64,000 bases of DNA from Paratinospora sagittata (GCA_035771175.1 CM069607.1:21894001-21958000); one strand, 5' to 3'; counted from the first letter of the stretch, positions 23,432 to 37,492 are shown. Numbers and translations: made by a program. The notes: generated by a model not told the origin, from the sequence alone.

Positions 23432-24603
23432 TCGCTATACAGAGCAGTTGCCGTAATCTTTCGATTTTTAGTAAAATGGGCAATAGCCTGCTATACGCCT
23501 TGATTGCACGCTATCGGAAGGTCCAAAAAACACGAGCTCTCGGGGGTGTGTATATCGACCTGCAGTAGTCCGCTATCCGTCATTAGAGAGGATGATACAC
23601 AACCCAATAGCATGCTACCCACGTCTGAGTTAGAAATCTCACATATCTAACGAGAAAAACGTGGGCCGTTTCCCTTGCTCGATTTTTCTATTCCTTGTAC
23701 ATTTTTGACGGGGAATCGTAACTGAAACATTCTCCACTAACACCAGGATGATTCCCATTGTGTCGCACGGGCAAAACAACTTTACATTAAAACAATGTTT
23801 TGAATTCAAATCATTTCCTACTCTCTTGCTCTTTAACCTACAACTGCTAATTTAATAAAACGCTCATTCTCTAATTTTCAAAGATACAACACACACGATT
23901 TTTGCAAGTTAGACTAAGCTTTCCAAAAAGTATTTCAAAAGAAGAAAGTCGTGATTCTTGCATTGCCAATAACAGCTTCGACCTGAATCAAAATTGCAAA
24001 CTTTCTTGAAGATAACCTCAATCTTTAGCAAGTTCTTCATTTTATCCCTTTTGTGCTGAGATTTTCAGAAGGTATCCATCGTTTCACACTGTAGGTATAT
24101 GAAGTGTACTCAGTAAGAGAACACACCACCTATATTTTTTCTCTGTGTGCTACAACTAATCATCAAGAACACATCAAACAATAGTTATGAAAGTCTACAA
24201 AGATCAGGCTCTAAGAACGAAGACATATCTCAATGCTAATGCATTAGTTTGATCTTAGGTGTGTAGGGTAACCTCTCGATCAATCTCAGCACGAAAACTC
24301 TCTAAATTGCAAAGTCTTCAAAATCACTTGGATTTAGTATTCGATTTTGACAAAATATTTTTCGAAAGGTTTTAATCGTTATTTCAATGAGTTTTGAATG
24401 ATTTAAAAGTGTTTTGAGACAATGGAATGGTTCTTAAGTGTTAAAATATTAATTTTTTCAAAATCGAGCTATCCAGCAATTTGCCAAAATTTTTCAAACG
24501 GCAATAGCGCACTATCTGTGTTGACAACGCGCTGATAGGGTTGAATAATCAAAAAAATATTTTCCTTGAAAATTGCTTGCAGCGCGCTATCCCCTTTAAT
24601 AAC
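23432..24603 (+). repeat. Satellite unit 21 (1,172 bp)
   Basis: TATACAGAGC box. Its body matches unit 18 (GTCCAAAAAACACG, CTGCAGTAGTCCG, CATTGTGTCGCACGGGC, GAAGGTATCC). Confidence 0.95.
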
Positions 24604-25775
24604 TCGCTATACAGAGCAGTTGCCGTAATCTTTCGATTTTTAGTAAAATGGGCAATAGCCTGCTATACGCCTTGATTGCACGCTATCGGAAAGTCCGAAA
24701 AACACGAGCTCTCGGGTGTGTGTATATCGACCTGCAATAGTCCGCTATCCGTCATTAGAGAGGATGATACACAACCCAATAGCATGCTACCCACGTCTGA
24801 ATTAGAAATCCCACATATCTAACGTGAAAAACGTGGGCCCTTTCCCTTGCTCGATTTTTCTATTCCTTGTACATTTTTGATGGGGAATCGTAACTGAAAC
24901 ATTCTCCACTAACACCAGGATGATTCCCATTGTGTCGCACAAGCAAAACAACTTTACATTAAAACAATGTTTTGAATTCAAATCATTTCCTACTCTCTTG
25001 CTCTTTAACCTACAACTGCTAACTTAATAAAACGCCCATTCTCTAATTTTCAAAGATACAACACACACGATTTTTGCAAGTTAGACTAAGCTTTCCAAAA
25101 AGTATTTCATAAGAAGAAAGTCGTGATTCTTGCATTGCCAATAACAGCTTCGACCTGAATCAAAATTGCAAACTGTCTTGAAGATAACCTCAATCATTAG
25201 CAAGTTCTTCATTTTATCCCTTTTGTGCTGAGATTTTCAGAAGGTATCCATCGTTTCACACTGTAGGTATATGAAGTGTTCTCAGTAAGAGAACACATCA
25301 CCTCTATTCTTTCTCTGTCTGCTACAACTAATCATCAAGAACACATCAAACAATAGTTATGAAAGTCTACAAAGATCAGGCTCTAAGAACGAAGGCATAT
25401 CTCAATGCTAATGCATTAGTTTAATCTTAGGTGTGTAGGGTAACCTCTCGATCAATCACAGCACGAAAACTCTCTAAATTGCAAAGTCTTCAAAATCACT
25501 TGGATTTAGTATTCGATTTTGACAAAATATTTTTCGAAAGGTTTCAATCGTAATTTCAATGAGTTTTGAATGATTTAAAAGTGTTTTGAGACAATGGAAT
25601 GGTTCTTAAGTGTTAAAATATTAATTTTTTCAAAATCGAGCTATCCAGTAATTTGCCAAAATTTTTCAAACGGCAATAGCGCACTATCAATGTTGATAGC
25701 ACGCTGATAGGGTTGAGTATTCAAAAATCTTTTTTTCTTGAAAATTGCCTGCAGCGCGCTATCCCTTTTGATAAC
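24604..25775 (+). repeat. Satellite unit 22 (1,172 bp)
   Basis: TATACAGAGC box and CGCACAAGC, as in unit 20. Tail reverts to the TTGATAGCACGCTG form. Confidence 0.95.
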
Positions 25776-26947
25776 TTGCTATAGAGAGCAGTTGCCGTAA
25801 TCTTTCGATTTTTAGTAAAATGGGCAATAGCTTGCTATACGCCTTGATTGGACACTATCGGAAAGTCCGAAAAACACGAGCTCTCGGGTGTGTGTATATC
25901 GACCTGCAATAGTCCGCTATCCGTCATTAGAGAGGATGATACACAACCCAATAGCATGCTACCCACGTCTGAGTAAGAAATCTCACATATCTAACGTGAA
26001 AAATGTGGGCCCTTTCCCTTGCTCGATTTTTCTATTCCTTGTACGTTTTTGACTGGGAATCGTAACTGAAACATTCTCCACTAACACCAGGATGATTCCC
26101 ATTATGTCCCACGGGCAAAACAACTTTAGATTAAAACGATGTTTTGAATTCAAATCATTTACTACTCTCTTGCTCTTTAACCTACAACTGCTCACTTAAT
26201 AAAACGCTCATTCTCTAATTTTCAAAGATACAACACACACGATTTTTGCAAGTTAGACTAAGCTTTCCAAAAAGTATTTCAAAAGAAGAAAGTCGTGATT
26301 CTTTTATTGCCAATAGCAGCTTCGACCTGAATCAAAATTGCAAACTGCCTTGGAGATAACCTCAATCTTTAGCAAGTTCTTCATTTTATCCCTTTTGTTC
26401 TGAGATTTTCAGAAGCTATCCATCGTTTGACACTGTAGGTATATGAAGTGTTCTCAGTAAGAGAACACATCACCTATATTCTTTCTCTGTGTGCTACAAC
26501 TAATCATCAAGAACACATCAAACAATAGCTATGAAAGTCTACAAAGATCAGGCTCTAAGAACGAAGACATATCTCAATGCTAATGCATTAGTTTGATCTT
26601 AGGTGTGTAGGGTAACCTCTCGATCAATCTCAGCACGAAAACTCTCTAAATTGCAAAGTCTTCAAAATCACTTGGATTTAGTACTCGATTTTGACAAAAT
26701 ATTTTTCGAATGGTTTTAATCGTAATTTCAATGAGTTTTGAATGATTTACAAGTGTTTTGAGACAATGGAATGGTTTTTAATTGTTAAAATATTAATTTT
26801 TTCAAAATCGAGCTATCCAGCAATTTGCCAAAATTTTTCAAACGGCAATAGCGCACTATTAGTGTTGGTAGCACGCTGATAGGGTTGAAAATTAAAAAAT
26901 CTTTTTTTCTTGAAAATTGCCTGCAGCGCGCTATCCCTTTTGATAAC
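25776..26947 (+). repeat. Satellite unit 23 (1,172 bp)
   Basis: AACTTGCTATAG, GATTGGACACTATCGG, ATTATGTCCCACGGG and AAAACGATG. The last two recur in unit 26. Confidence 0.95.
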
Positions 26948-28119
26948 TCGCTATAGAGAGCAGTTGCCGTAATCTTTCGATTTTTAGTAAAATGGGCAAT
27001 AGCTTGCTATACGCCTTCATTGCAGGCTATCGGAAAGTCCGAAAAACACGAGCTCTCGGGTGTGTGTACATCGACCTGTAATAGTCCTTTATCCGTCATT
27101 AGAGAGGATGATACACGACCCAATAGCATGCTATCCACGTCTGAGTTAGAAATCTCACATATCTAACGTTAAAAACGTGGGCCCTTTCCCTTGCTCGATT
27201 TTTCTATTCCTTGTACATTTTTGACTGGGAATCGTAACTGAAACATTCTCCACTTACACCAGGATGATTCCCATTGTGTCGCACGGGCAAAACAACTTTA
27301 GATTAAAACAATGTTTTGAATTCAAATCATTTCCTACTCTCTTGCTCTTTAACCTGCAACTGCTAATTTAATAAAACGCTCATTCTCTAATATTCAAAGA
27401 TACAATACACACGATTTTTGCAAGTTAGACTAAGCTTTCCAAAAGGTATTTCATAAGAAGAAAGTCGTGATTCTTGCATTGCCAATAACAGCTTCGACCT
27501 GAATCAAAATTGCAAACTGTCTTGAAGATAACCTCAATCTTTAGCAAGTTCTTCATTTTATCCCTTTTGTTCTGAGATTTTCAGAAGCTATCCATCGTTT
27601 CACACTGTAGGTATATGAAGTGTTCTCAGTAAGAGAACACATCACCTATATTCTTTCTCTGTGTGCTACAACTAATCATCAAGAACACATCAAACAATAG
27701 CTATGAAAGTCTACAAAGATCAGGCTCTAAGAACGAAGACATATCTCAATGCTAATGCATTAGTTTGATCTTAGGTGTGTAGGGTAACCTCTCGATCAAT
27801 CTCAGCACGAAAACTCTCTAAATTGCAAAGTCTTCAAAATCACTTGGATTTAGTATTCGATTTTGACAAAATATTTTTCGAATGGTTTTAATCGTAATTT
27901 CAATGAGTTTTGAATGATTTAAAAGTGTTTTGAGACAATGTAATGGTTTTTAATTGTTAAAATATTCATTTTTTCAAAATCGAGCTATCCAGCAATTTGC
28001 CAAAATTTTTCAAACGGCAATAGCGCACTATTAGTGTTGGTAGCACGCTGATAGGGTTGAAAATTAAAATATCTTTTTTTCTTGAAAATTGCCTGCAGCG
28101 CGCTATCCCTTTTGATAAC
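26948..28119 (+). repeat. Satellite unit 24 (1,172 bp)
   Basis: GCAGGCTATCGG, GTACATCGACC, TAGTCCTTTATCC and GATACACGACCC. This set recurs in units 27 and 29. Confidence 0.95.
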
Positions 28120-29290
28120 TCGCTATAGAGAGCAGTTGCCGTAATCTTTCGATTTTTGGTAAAATGGGCAATAGCAAGATACGCCTTGATTGCACGCTAT
28201 CGGAAAGTCCGAAAAACACGAGCTCTCGAGTGTGTGTATATCGACCTGCAACAGTCTGCTATCCGTCATTAGAGAGGATGATACACAACCCAATAGCATG
28301 CTACCCCACGTCTGAATTAGAAATCCCACATATCTAACGTGAAAAACATGGGCCCTTTCCCTTGCTCGATTTTTCTATTCCTTGTACATTTTTGACGGGG
28401 AATCGTAACTGAAACATTGTCCACTAACACCAGGATGATTCCCATTGTGTCGCACGGGCAAAACCACTTTAGATTAAAATAATGTTTTGAATTCAAATCA
28501 TTTCCTACTCTCTTGCTCTTTAACCTACAACTGCTAACTTAATAAAACGCTCATTCTCTAATTTTCAAAGATACAACACACACGATTTTTGCAAGTTAGA
28601 CTAAGCTTTCCAAAAAGTATTTCAAAAGAAGAAAGTCGTGATTCTTGCATTGCCAATAGCAGCTTCGACCTGAATCAAAATTGCAAACTGTCTTGAAGAT
28701 AACCTCAATCTTTAGCAAGTTCTTCATTTTATCCCTTTTGTTCTGAGATTTTCAGAAGCTATCCATCGTTTCACACTGTAGGTATATGAAGTGTTCTCAG
28801 TAAGAGAACACATCACCTATATTCTTTCTCTATGTGCTACAACTAATCATCAAGAACACATCAAACAATAGCTATGAAAGTCTACAAAGATCAGGCTCTA
28901 AGAACGAAGACATATCTCAATGCTAATGCATTAGTTTGATCTTAGGTGTGTAGGGTAACCTCTCGATCAATCTCAGCACGAAAACTCTCTAAATTGCAAA
29001 GTCTTCAAAATCACTTGGATTTAGTATTCGATTTTGACAAAATATTTTTCGAATGGTTTTAATCGTAATTTCCATGAGTTTTGAATGATTTAAAAGTGTT
29101 TTGAGACAATGTAATGGTTTTTAATTGTTAAAATATTAATTTTTTCAAAATCGAGCTATCCAGCAATTTGCCAAAATTTTTCAAACGGCAATAGCGCAGT
29201 ATTAGTGTTGGCAGCACGCTGATAGGGTTGAAAATTAAAAAATCTTTTTTTCTTGAAAATTGCCTGCAGCGCGCTATCCCTTTTGATAAC
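28120..29290 (+). repeat. Satellite unit 25 (1,171 bp)
   Basis: GCAATAGCAAGATACGCC destroys one GCTAT box. Has CTCGAGTGTG and TACCCCACG. First ~200 bp are nearly the same as unit 26. Confidence 0.95.
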
Positions 29291-30461
29291 TCGCTATAGA
29301 GAGCAGTTGCCGTAATCTTTCGATTTTTGGTAAAATGGGCAATAGCAAGATACGCCTTGATTGCACGCTATCGGAAAGTCCGAAAAACAGGAGCTCTCGA
29401 GTGTGTGTATATCGACCTGCAATAGTCTGCTATCCGTCATTAGAGAGGATGATACACAACCCAATAGCATGCTACCCCACGTCTGAATTAGAAATCCCAC
29501 ATATCTAACGTGAAAAACATGGGCCCTTTCCCTTGCTCGATTTTTCTATTCCTTGTACATTTTTGACGGGGAATCGTAACTGAAACATTCTCCACTAACA
29601 CCAGGATGATTCCCATTATGTCCCACGGGCAAAACAACTTTAGATTAAAACGATGTTTTGAATTCAAATCATTTCCTACTCTCTTGCTCTTTAACCTACG
29701 ACTGCTAACTTAATAAAACGCTCATTCTCTAATTTTCAAAGATACAACACACACGATTTTTGCAAGTTAGACTAAGCTTTCCAAAAAGTATTTCAAAAGA
29801 AGAAAGTCGTGATTCTTGCATTGCCAATAGCAACTTCGACCTGAATCAAAATTGCAAACTGTCTTGAAGATAACCTCAATCTTTAGCAAGTTCTTCATTT
29901 TATCCCTTTTGTTCTGAGATTTTCAGAAGCTATCCATCGTTTCACACTGTAGGTATATGAAGTGTTCTCAGTAAGAGAACACATCACCTATATTCTTTCT
30001 CTGTGTGCTACAACTAATCATCAAGAACACATCAAACAATAGCTATGAAAGTCTACAAAGATCAGGCTCTAAGAACGAAGACATATCTCAATGCTAATGC
30101 ATTAGTTTGATCTTAGGTGTGTAGGGTAACCTCTCGATCAATCTCAGCACGAAAACTCTCTAAATTGCAAAGTCTTCAAAATCACTTGGATTTAGTACTC
30201 GATTTTGACAAAATATTTTTCGAATGGTTTTAATCGTAATTTCAATGAGTTTTGAATGATTTACAAGTGTTTTGAGACAATGGAATGGTTTTTAATTGTT
30301 AAAATATTAATTTTTTCAAAATCGAGCTATCCAGCAATTTGCCAAAATTTTTCAAACGGCAATAGCGCACTATTAGTGTTGGTAGCACGCTGATAGGGTT
30401 GAAAATTAAAAAATCTTTTTTTCTTGAAAATTGCCTGCAGCGCGCTATCCCTTTTGATAAC
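29291..30461 (+). repeat. Satellite unit 26 (1,171 bp)
   Basis: Head like unit 25, middle like unit 23. From ~29,740 it begins copy 1 of the dimer duplication. Confidence 0.95.
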
Positions 30462-31633
30462 TCGCTATAGAGAGCAGTTGCCGTAATCTTTCGATTTTTA
30501 GTAAAATGGGCAATAGCTTGCTATACGCCTTGATTGCAGGCTATCGGAAAGTCCGAAAAACACGAGCTCTCGGGTGTGTGTACATCGACCTGTAATAGTC
30601 CTTTATCCGTCATTAGAGAGGATGATACACGACCCAATAGCATGCCATCCACGTCTGAGTTTGAAATCTCACATATCTAACGTGAAAAACGTGGGCCCTT
30701 TCCCTTTCTCGATTTTTCTATTCCTTGTACATTTTTGACTGGGAATCGTAACTGAAACATTCTCTACTTACACCAGGATGATTCCCATTGTGTCGCACGG
30801 GCAAAACAACTTTAGATTAAAACAATGTTTTGAATTCAAATCATTTCCTACTCTCTTGCTCTTTAACCTGCAACTACTAATTTAATAAAACGCTCATTCT
30901 CTAATATTCAAAGATACAACACACACGATTTTTGCAAGTTAGACTAAGCTTTCCAAAAGGTATTTCATAAGAAGAAAGTCGTGATTCTTGCATTGCCAAT
31001 AACAGCTTCGACCTGAATCAAAATTGCAAACTGTCTTGAAGATAACCTCAATCTTTAGCAAGTTCTTCATTTTATCCCTTTTGTGCTGAGATTTTCAGAA
31101 GCTATCCATCGTTTTACACTGTAGGTATATGAAGTGTTCTCAGTAAGAGAACACATCACCTATATTCTTTCTCTGTGTGCTACAACTAATCATCAAGAAC
31201 ACATTAAACAATAGCTATGAAAGTCTACAAAGATCAGGCTCTAAGAACGAAGACATATCTCAATGCTAATGCATTAGTTTGATCTTAGGTGTGTAGGGTA
31301 ACCTCTCGATCAATCTCAGCACGAAAACTCTCTAAATTGCAAAGTCTTCAAAATCACTTGGATTTAGTATTCGATTTTGACAAAATATTTTTCGAATGGT
31401 TTTAATCGTAATTTCAACGAGTTTTGAATGATTTAAAAGTGTTTTGAGACAATGGAATGGTTTTTAATTGTTAAAATATTAATTTTTTCAAAATCGAGCT
31501 ATCCAGCAATTTGCCAAAATTTTTGAAACGGCAATAGCGCACTATCAGTGTTGGTACCACGCTGATAGGGTTGAAAATTAAAAAATCTTTTTTTCTTGAA
31601 AATTGCCTGCAGCGCGCTATCCCTTTTGATAAC
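30462..31633 (+). repeat. Satellite unit 27 (1,172 bp)
   Basis: Unit-24 type. Its near-identical partner 2,344 bp downstream is unit 29. CATGCCATCC is private. Confidence 0.95.
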
Positions 31634-32805
31634 TCGCTATAGAGAGCAGTTGTCGTAATCTTTCGATTTTTAGTAAAATGGGCAATAGCTTGCTATACGC
31701 CTTGATTGCACGCTATCGGAAAGTCCGGAAAACACGAGCTCTCGGGTGTGTGTATATCGACCTGGAATAGTCTGCTATCCGTCAGTAAAGAGGATGATAC
31801 ACAACCCAATAGCATGCTACCCACGTCTGAATTAGAAATCCCACATATCTAACGTGAAAAACGTGGGCCCTTTCCCTTGCTCGATTTTTCTATTCCTTGT
31901 ACATTTTTGACGGGGAATCGTAACTGAAACATTCTCCACTAACACCAGGATGATTCCCATTGTGTCGCACAAGCAAAACAACTTTACATTAAAACAATGT
32001 TTTGAATTCAAATCATTTCCTACTCTCTTGCTCTTTAACCTACAACTGCTAACTTAATAAAACGCCCATTCTCTAATTTCCAAAGATACAACACACACGA
32101 TTTTTGCAAGTTAGACTAAGCTTTCCAAAAAGTATTTCAAAAGAAGAAAGTCGTGATTCTTGCATTGCCAATAGCAACTTCGACCTGAATCAAAATTGCA
32201 AACTGTCTTGAAGATAACCTCAATCTTTAGCAAGTTCTTCATTTTATCCCTTTTGTTCTGAGATTTTCAGAAGCTATCCATCGTTTCACACTGTAGGTAT
32301 ATGAAGTGTTCTCAGTAAGAGAACACATCACCTATATTCTTTCTCTGTGTGCTACAACTAATCATCAAGAACACATCAAACAATAGCTATGAAAGTCTAC
32401 AAAGATCAGGCTCTAAGAACGAAGACATATCTCAATGCTAATGCATTAGTTTGATCTTAGGTGTGTAGGGTAACCTCTCGATCAATCTCAGCACGAAAAC
32501 TCTCTAAATTGCAAAGTCTTCAAAATCACTTGGATTTAGTACTCGATTTTGACAAAATATTTTTCGAATGGTTTTAATCGTAATTTCAATGAGTTTTGAA
32601 TGATTTACAAGTGTTTTGAGACAATGGAATGGTTTTTAATTGTTAAAATATTAATTTTTTCAAAATCGAGCTATCCAGCAATTTGCCAAAATTTTTCAAA
32701 CGGCAATAGCGCACTATTAGTGTTGGTAGCACGCTGATAGGGTTGAAAATTAAAAAATCTTTTTTTCTTGAAAATTGCCTGCAGCGCGCTATCCCTTTTG
32801 ATAAC
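31634..32805 (+). repeat. Satellite unit 28 (1,172 bp)
   Basis: CCTGGAATAGTCTGC and CGTCAGTAAAGAGG, shared with unit 30. The second half matches unit 26. The duplication junction lies inside this unit. Confidence 0.95.
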
Positions 32806-33977
32806 TCGCTATAGAGAGCAGTTGCCGTAATCTTTCGATTTTTAGTAAAATGGGCAATAGCTTGCTATACGCCTTGATTGCAGGCTATCGGAATGTCCGA
32901 AAAACACGAGCTCTCGGGTGTGTGTACATCGACCTGTAATCGTCCTTTATCCGTCATTAGAGAGGATGATACACGACCCAATAGCATGCTATCCACGTCT
33001 GAGTTTGAAATCTCACATATCTAACGTGAAAAACGTGGGCCCTTTCCCTTTCTCGATTTTTCTATTCCTTGTACATTTTTGACTGGGAATCGTAACTGAA
33101 ACATTCTCTACTTACACCAGGATGATTCCCATTGTGTCGCACGGGCAAAACAACTTTAGATTAAAACAATGTTTTGAATTCAAATCATTTCCTACTCTCT
33201 TGCTCTTTAACCTGCAACTGCTAATTTAATAAAACGCTCATTCTCTAATATTCAAAGATACAACACACACGATTTTTGCAAGTTAGACTAAGCTTTCCAA
33301 AAGGTATTTCATAAGAAGAAAGTCGTGATTCTTGCATTGCCAATAACAGCTTCGACCTGAATCAAAATTGCAAACTGTCTTGAAGATAACCTCAATCTTT
33401 AGCAAGTTCTTCATTTTATCCCTTTTGTGCTGAGATTTTCAGAAGCTATCCATCGTTTTACACTGTAGGTATATGAAGTGTTCTCAGTAAGAGAACACAT
33501 CACCTATATTCTTTCTCTGTGTGCTACAACTAATCATCAAGAACACATTAAACAATAGCTATGAAAGTCTACAAAGATCAGGCTCTAAGAACGAAGACAT
33601 ATCTCAATGCTAATGCATTAGTTTGATCTTAGGTGTGTAGGGTAACCTCTCGATCAATCTCAGCACGAAAACTCTCTAAATTGCAAAGTCTTCAAAATCA
33701 CTTGGATTTAGTATTCGATTTTGACAAAATATTTTTCGAATGGTTTTAATCGTAATTTCAACGAGTTTTGAATGATTTAAAAGTGTTTTGAGACAATGGA
33801 ATGGTTTTTAATTGTTAAAATATTAATTTTTTCAAAATCGAGCTATCCAGCAATTTGCCAAAATTTTTGAAACGGCAATAGCGCACTATCAGTGTTGGTA
33901 CCACGCTGATAGGGTTGAAAATTAAAAAATCTTTTTTTCTTGAAAATTGCCTGCAGCGCGCTATCCCTTTTGATAAC
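32806..33977 (+). repeat. Satellite unit 29 (1,172 bp)
   Basis: Copy of unit 27, differing at GGAATGTCC, TAATCGTCC, CATGCTATCC and CAACTGC. Confidence 0.95.
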
Positions 33978-35149
33978 TCGCTATAGAGAGCAGTTGTCGT
34001 AATCTTTCGATTTTTAGTAAAATGGGCAATAGCTTGCTATACGCCTTGATTGCACGCTATCGGAAAGTCCGGAAAACACGAGCTCTCGGGTGTGTGTATA
34101 TCGACCTGGAATAGTCTGCTATCCGTCAGTAAAGAGGATGATACACAACCCAATAGCATGCTACCCACGTCTGAATTAGAAATCCCACATATCTAACGTG
34201 AAAAACGTGGGCCCTTTCCCTTGCTCGATTTTTCTATTCCTTGTACATTTTTGACGGGGAATCGTAACTGAAACATTCTCCACTAACACCAGGATGATTC
34301 CCATTGTGTCGCACAAGCAAAACAACTTTACATTAAAACAATGTTTTGAATTCAAATCATTTCCTACTCTCTTGCTCTTTAACCTACAACTGCTAACTTA
34401 ATAAAACGCCCATTCTCTAATTTCCAAAGATACAACACACACGATTTTTGCAAGTTAGACTAAGCTTTCCAAAAAGTATTTCATAAGAAGAAAGTCGTGA
34501 TTCTTGCATTGCCAATAACAGCTTCGACCTGAATCAAAATTGCAAACTGTCTTGAAGATAACCTCAATCTTTAGCAAGTTCTTCATTTTATCCCTCTTGG
34601 GCTGAGATTTTCAGAAGCTATCCATCGTTTTACACTGTAGGTATATGAAGTGTTCTCAGTAAGAGAACACATCACCTATATTCTTTCTCTGTGTGCTACA
34701 ACTAATTATCAAGAACACATCAAACAATAGCTATCAAAGTCTACAAAGATCAGGCTCTAAGAACGAAGACATATCTCAATGCTAATGCATTAGTTTGATC
34801 TTAAGTGTGTAGAGTAACCTCTCGGTCAATCTCAGCACGAAAACTCTCTAAATTGCAAAGTCTTCAAAATCACTTGAATTTAGTATTTGATTTTGACAAA
34901 ATATTTTTCAAAAGGTTTTAGTCATAATTTCAATGAGTTTTGAATGGTTTAAAAGTGTTTTGAGACAATGGAATGGTTCTTAAGTGTTAAAATATTAATT
35001 TTTCCAAAATCGGGCTATCCAGCACTTTGCCAAAAATTTTCAAACGGCAATAGCGCACTATCAGTGTTGATAGCACGCTGATAGGGTTGAATAATCAAAA
35101 ATTTATTTTTCTTGAAAATTTCTAACAACGCCTAATCACTTTTGATAAC
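33978..35149 (+). repeat. Satellite unit 30 (1,172 bp)
   Basis: First half is a copy of unit 28. Second half matches unit 20 (CATAAGAAG, CTCTTGGGCTGAG). The end, TCTAACAACGCCTAATC, lacks the usual GCGCGCTATCC box. Confidence 0.95.
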
Positions 35150-36321
35150 TCGCTATAGAGAGCAGTTGCCGTAATCTTTCGATTTTTAGTAAAATGGGCA
35201 ATAGCTTGCTATACGCCTTGATTGCACGCTATCGGAAAGTCCGAAAAACACGAGCTCTCTGGTGTGTGTATATCGACCTGCAATAGTCCGCTATCCGTCA
35301 TTAGAGAGGATGATACACAACCCAATAGCATGCTACCCACGTCTGAATTAGAAATCCCACATATGTAACGTGGAAAACGTGGGCCCTTTCCCTTGCTCGA
35401 TTTTTCAATTCCTCGTACATTTTTGACGGGGAATCGTAACTGAAACATTCTCCACTAACACCAGGATGATTCCCATTGTGTCGCACGGGCAAAACAACTT
35501 TAGATTAAAACAATGTTTTGAATTCAAATCACTTCCTACTCTCTTGCTCTTTAACCTACAACTGCTAACTTAATAAAACGCTCATTCTCTAATTTTCAAA
35601 GATACAACACACACGATTTTTGCAAGTTAGACTAAGCTTTCCAAAAAGTATTTCATAAGAAGAAAGTTGTAATTCTTGCATTGCCAATAACAGCTTCGAC
35701 CTGAATCAAAATTGCAAACTGTCTTGAAGATAACCTCAATCTTTAGCAAGTTCTTCATTTTATCCCTTTTGGGCTGAGATTTTCAGAAGCTATCCATCGT
35801 TTTACACTGTAGGTATATGAAGTGTTCTCAGTAAGAGAACACATCACCTTTATTCTTTCTTTGTGTGCTACAACTAATTATCAAGAACACATCAAACAAT
35901 AGCTATCAAAGTCTACAAAGACCAGGCTCTAAGAACGAAGACATATCTCAATGCTAATGCATTAGTCTGATCTTAAGTGTGTTGAGTAACCTCTCGGTCA
36001 ACCTCAGCACGAAAACTCTCTAAATTGCAAAGTCTTCAAAATCACTTGAATTTAGTATTTGATTTTGACAAAATATTTTTCAAAAGGTTTTAATCATAAT
36101 TTCAATGAGTTTTGAATGGTTTAAAAGTGTTTTGAGACAATTGAATGGTTCTTAAGTGTTAAAATATTAATTTTTCCAAAATTGGGCTATCCAGAACTTT
36201 GCCAAAAAACTTAAAACGGCAATAGCGCACTATCAGTGTTGATAGCACGCCGATAGGGTTGAATAATCAAAAAATTATTTTTCTTGAAAATTGCTAACAA
36301 CGCGCAATCCCTTTTGATAAC
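35150..36321 (+). repeat. Satellite unit 31 (1,172 bp), B to C transition
   Basis: CTCTCTGGTGTG, ATATGTAACGTGG and TTCCTCGTAC. The end, GCTAACAACGCGCAATCCC, is a degenerate subrepeat shared with unit 35. Confidence 0.95.
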
Positions 36322-37492
36322 TCGCTATAGAGAGCAGTTGCCGTAATCTTTCGATTTTTAGTAAAATGGGCAATAGCGTGCTATAGGCCTTGATTGCACG
36401 CTATCGGTAAGTCCGAAAAACACGAGCTCTCGAGTTTGTGTATATCGACCTGCAATAGTGCGCTATCCGTCATTTGAGAGCTTGATACACAACCCAATAG
36501 CATGCTATCCACGTCTGAGTTAGAAATCTCACATATCTAACGAGAAAAACGATGGCCCTTTCCCTTGCTTGATTTTTCTATTCCTTGTACATTTTTGACT
36601 GGGAATCGTGAGTGAAACATTCTCCACTAACACCAGGTTGATTCCCATTGTGTCGCACGGGCAAAACAACTTAAGATGAAAACAATGTTTTGAATTCAAA
36701 TCATTTCCTACTCTCTTGCTCTTTAACCTGCAACTGCTAATTTAATAAAACACTCATTCTCTAATTTTCAAAGATACAACACACGATTTTTGCAAGTTAG
36801 ACTGAGCTTTCCAAAGAGTATTTCAAAAGAACAAAGTCGTGACTCTTGCATTGCTAATAAAAGCTTCAACTTGAATCAAAATTGCAACCTGTCTTGAAGA
36901 CAATCTCACTGTTTAGCAAGTTCTTCATTTTATCCCTTTTGTGCTGAGATTTTCAGAAGTTATCCATCGTTTTAAACTGTGGGTATATGACGTGTTCTCA
37001 GTAAGAGAACACATCACCTATATTCTTTCTCCGAGTGCTACAACTAATCATCAAGAACACATCAAACAATAGCTATCAAAGTCTACAAAGATCAGGCTCT
37101 TAGAACGAAGACATATCTCAATGCTAATGCATTAGTTTGATCTTAAGTGTGTAGGGTAACCTCTCGATGAATCTCAGCACGAAAACCCTCTAAATTGCAA
37201 AGTTTTCAAAATCACTTGGATTAAAGTATTTGGTTTTGACAAAATATTTTTCAAAAGGTTTTAATCATAATTTCAATGAGTTTTGAATGATTTAAAAGTG
37301 TTTTGAGACAATGGAATGGTTCTTAAGTGTTCAAATATTAATTTTTTCAAAATCTGGCTATCCAGCAATTTGCAAAAAAATTTCAAACGGCAATAGCGCA
37401 CTATCAGTGTTGATAGCACGCTGATAGGGTTGAATAATCAAAAATCTATTTTTCTTGAAAATTGCCTGCAGCGCGCAATCCCTTTTGATAAC
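36322..37492 (+). repeat. Satellite unit 32 (1,171 bp)
   Basis: First unit with GCGTGCTATAGGCC. ATTTGAGAGCTTGATAC is private. A CA is lost in CAACACACGATTT. Its tail (37,046 onward) begins the segment shared with units 34-35. Confidence 0.95.

Larger units (their letters stand above)
29740..34430 (+). repeat. Tandem duplication of a two-unit segment (~2,344 bp)
   Basis: About 29,740-32,083 is repeated as about 32,084-34,427. Units 27/29 and the head of 28/30 pair with only isolated differences, while adjacent units differ much more. The copy-1 start is placed after CTCATTCTCTAATTTTC in unit 26, and the junction between ATTTCCAAAG (32,080) and TTTCAAAAG (32,140) in unit 28. Confidence 0.85.
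19600..36321 (+). repeat. Satellite block B (end of unit 17 to unit 31)
   Basis: Diagnostic variants are AAGCTTTCCAAAAAG, CAATAACAGCTTCGACC, GAAGATAACCTCAATC, TTTCTCTGTGTGCTAC, GATCTTAGGTGTGTAGGG and TTTAGTATTCGATTTTG. The GTGTTCTC/GAGAACAC hairpin is intact in most units. Units 20, 22, 28 and 30 form a subgroup with CGCACAAGC. Units 24, 27 and 29 form another with GCAGGCTATCGG and TAATAGTCCTTTATCC. The sharing is interleaved, so exchange has moved segments within the block. Confidence 0.8.
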
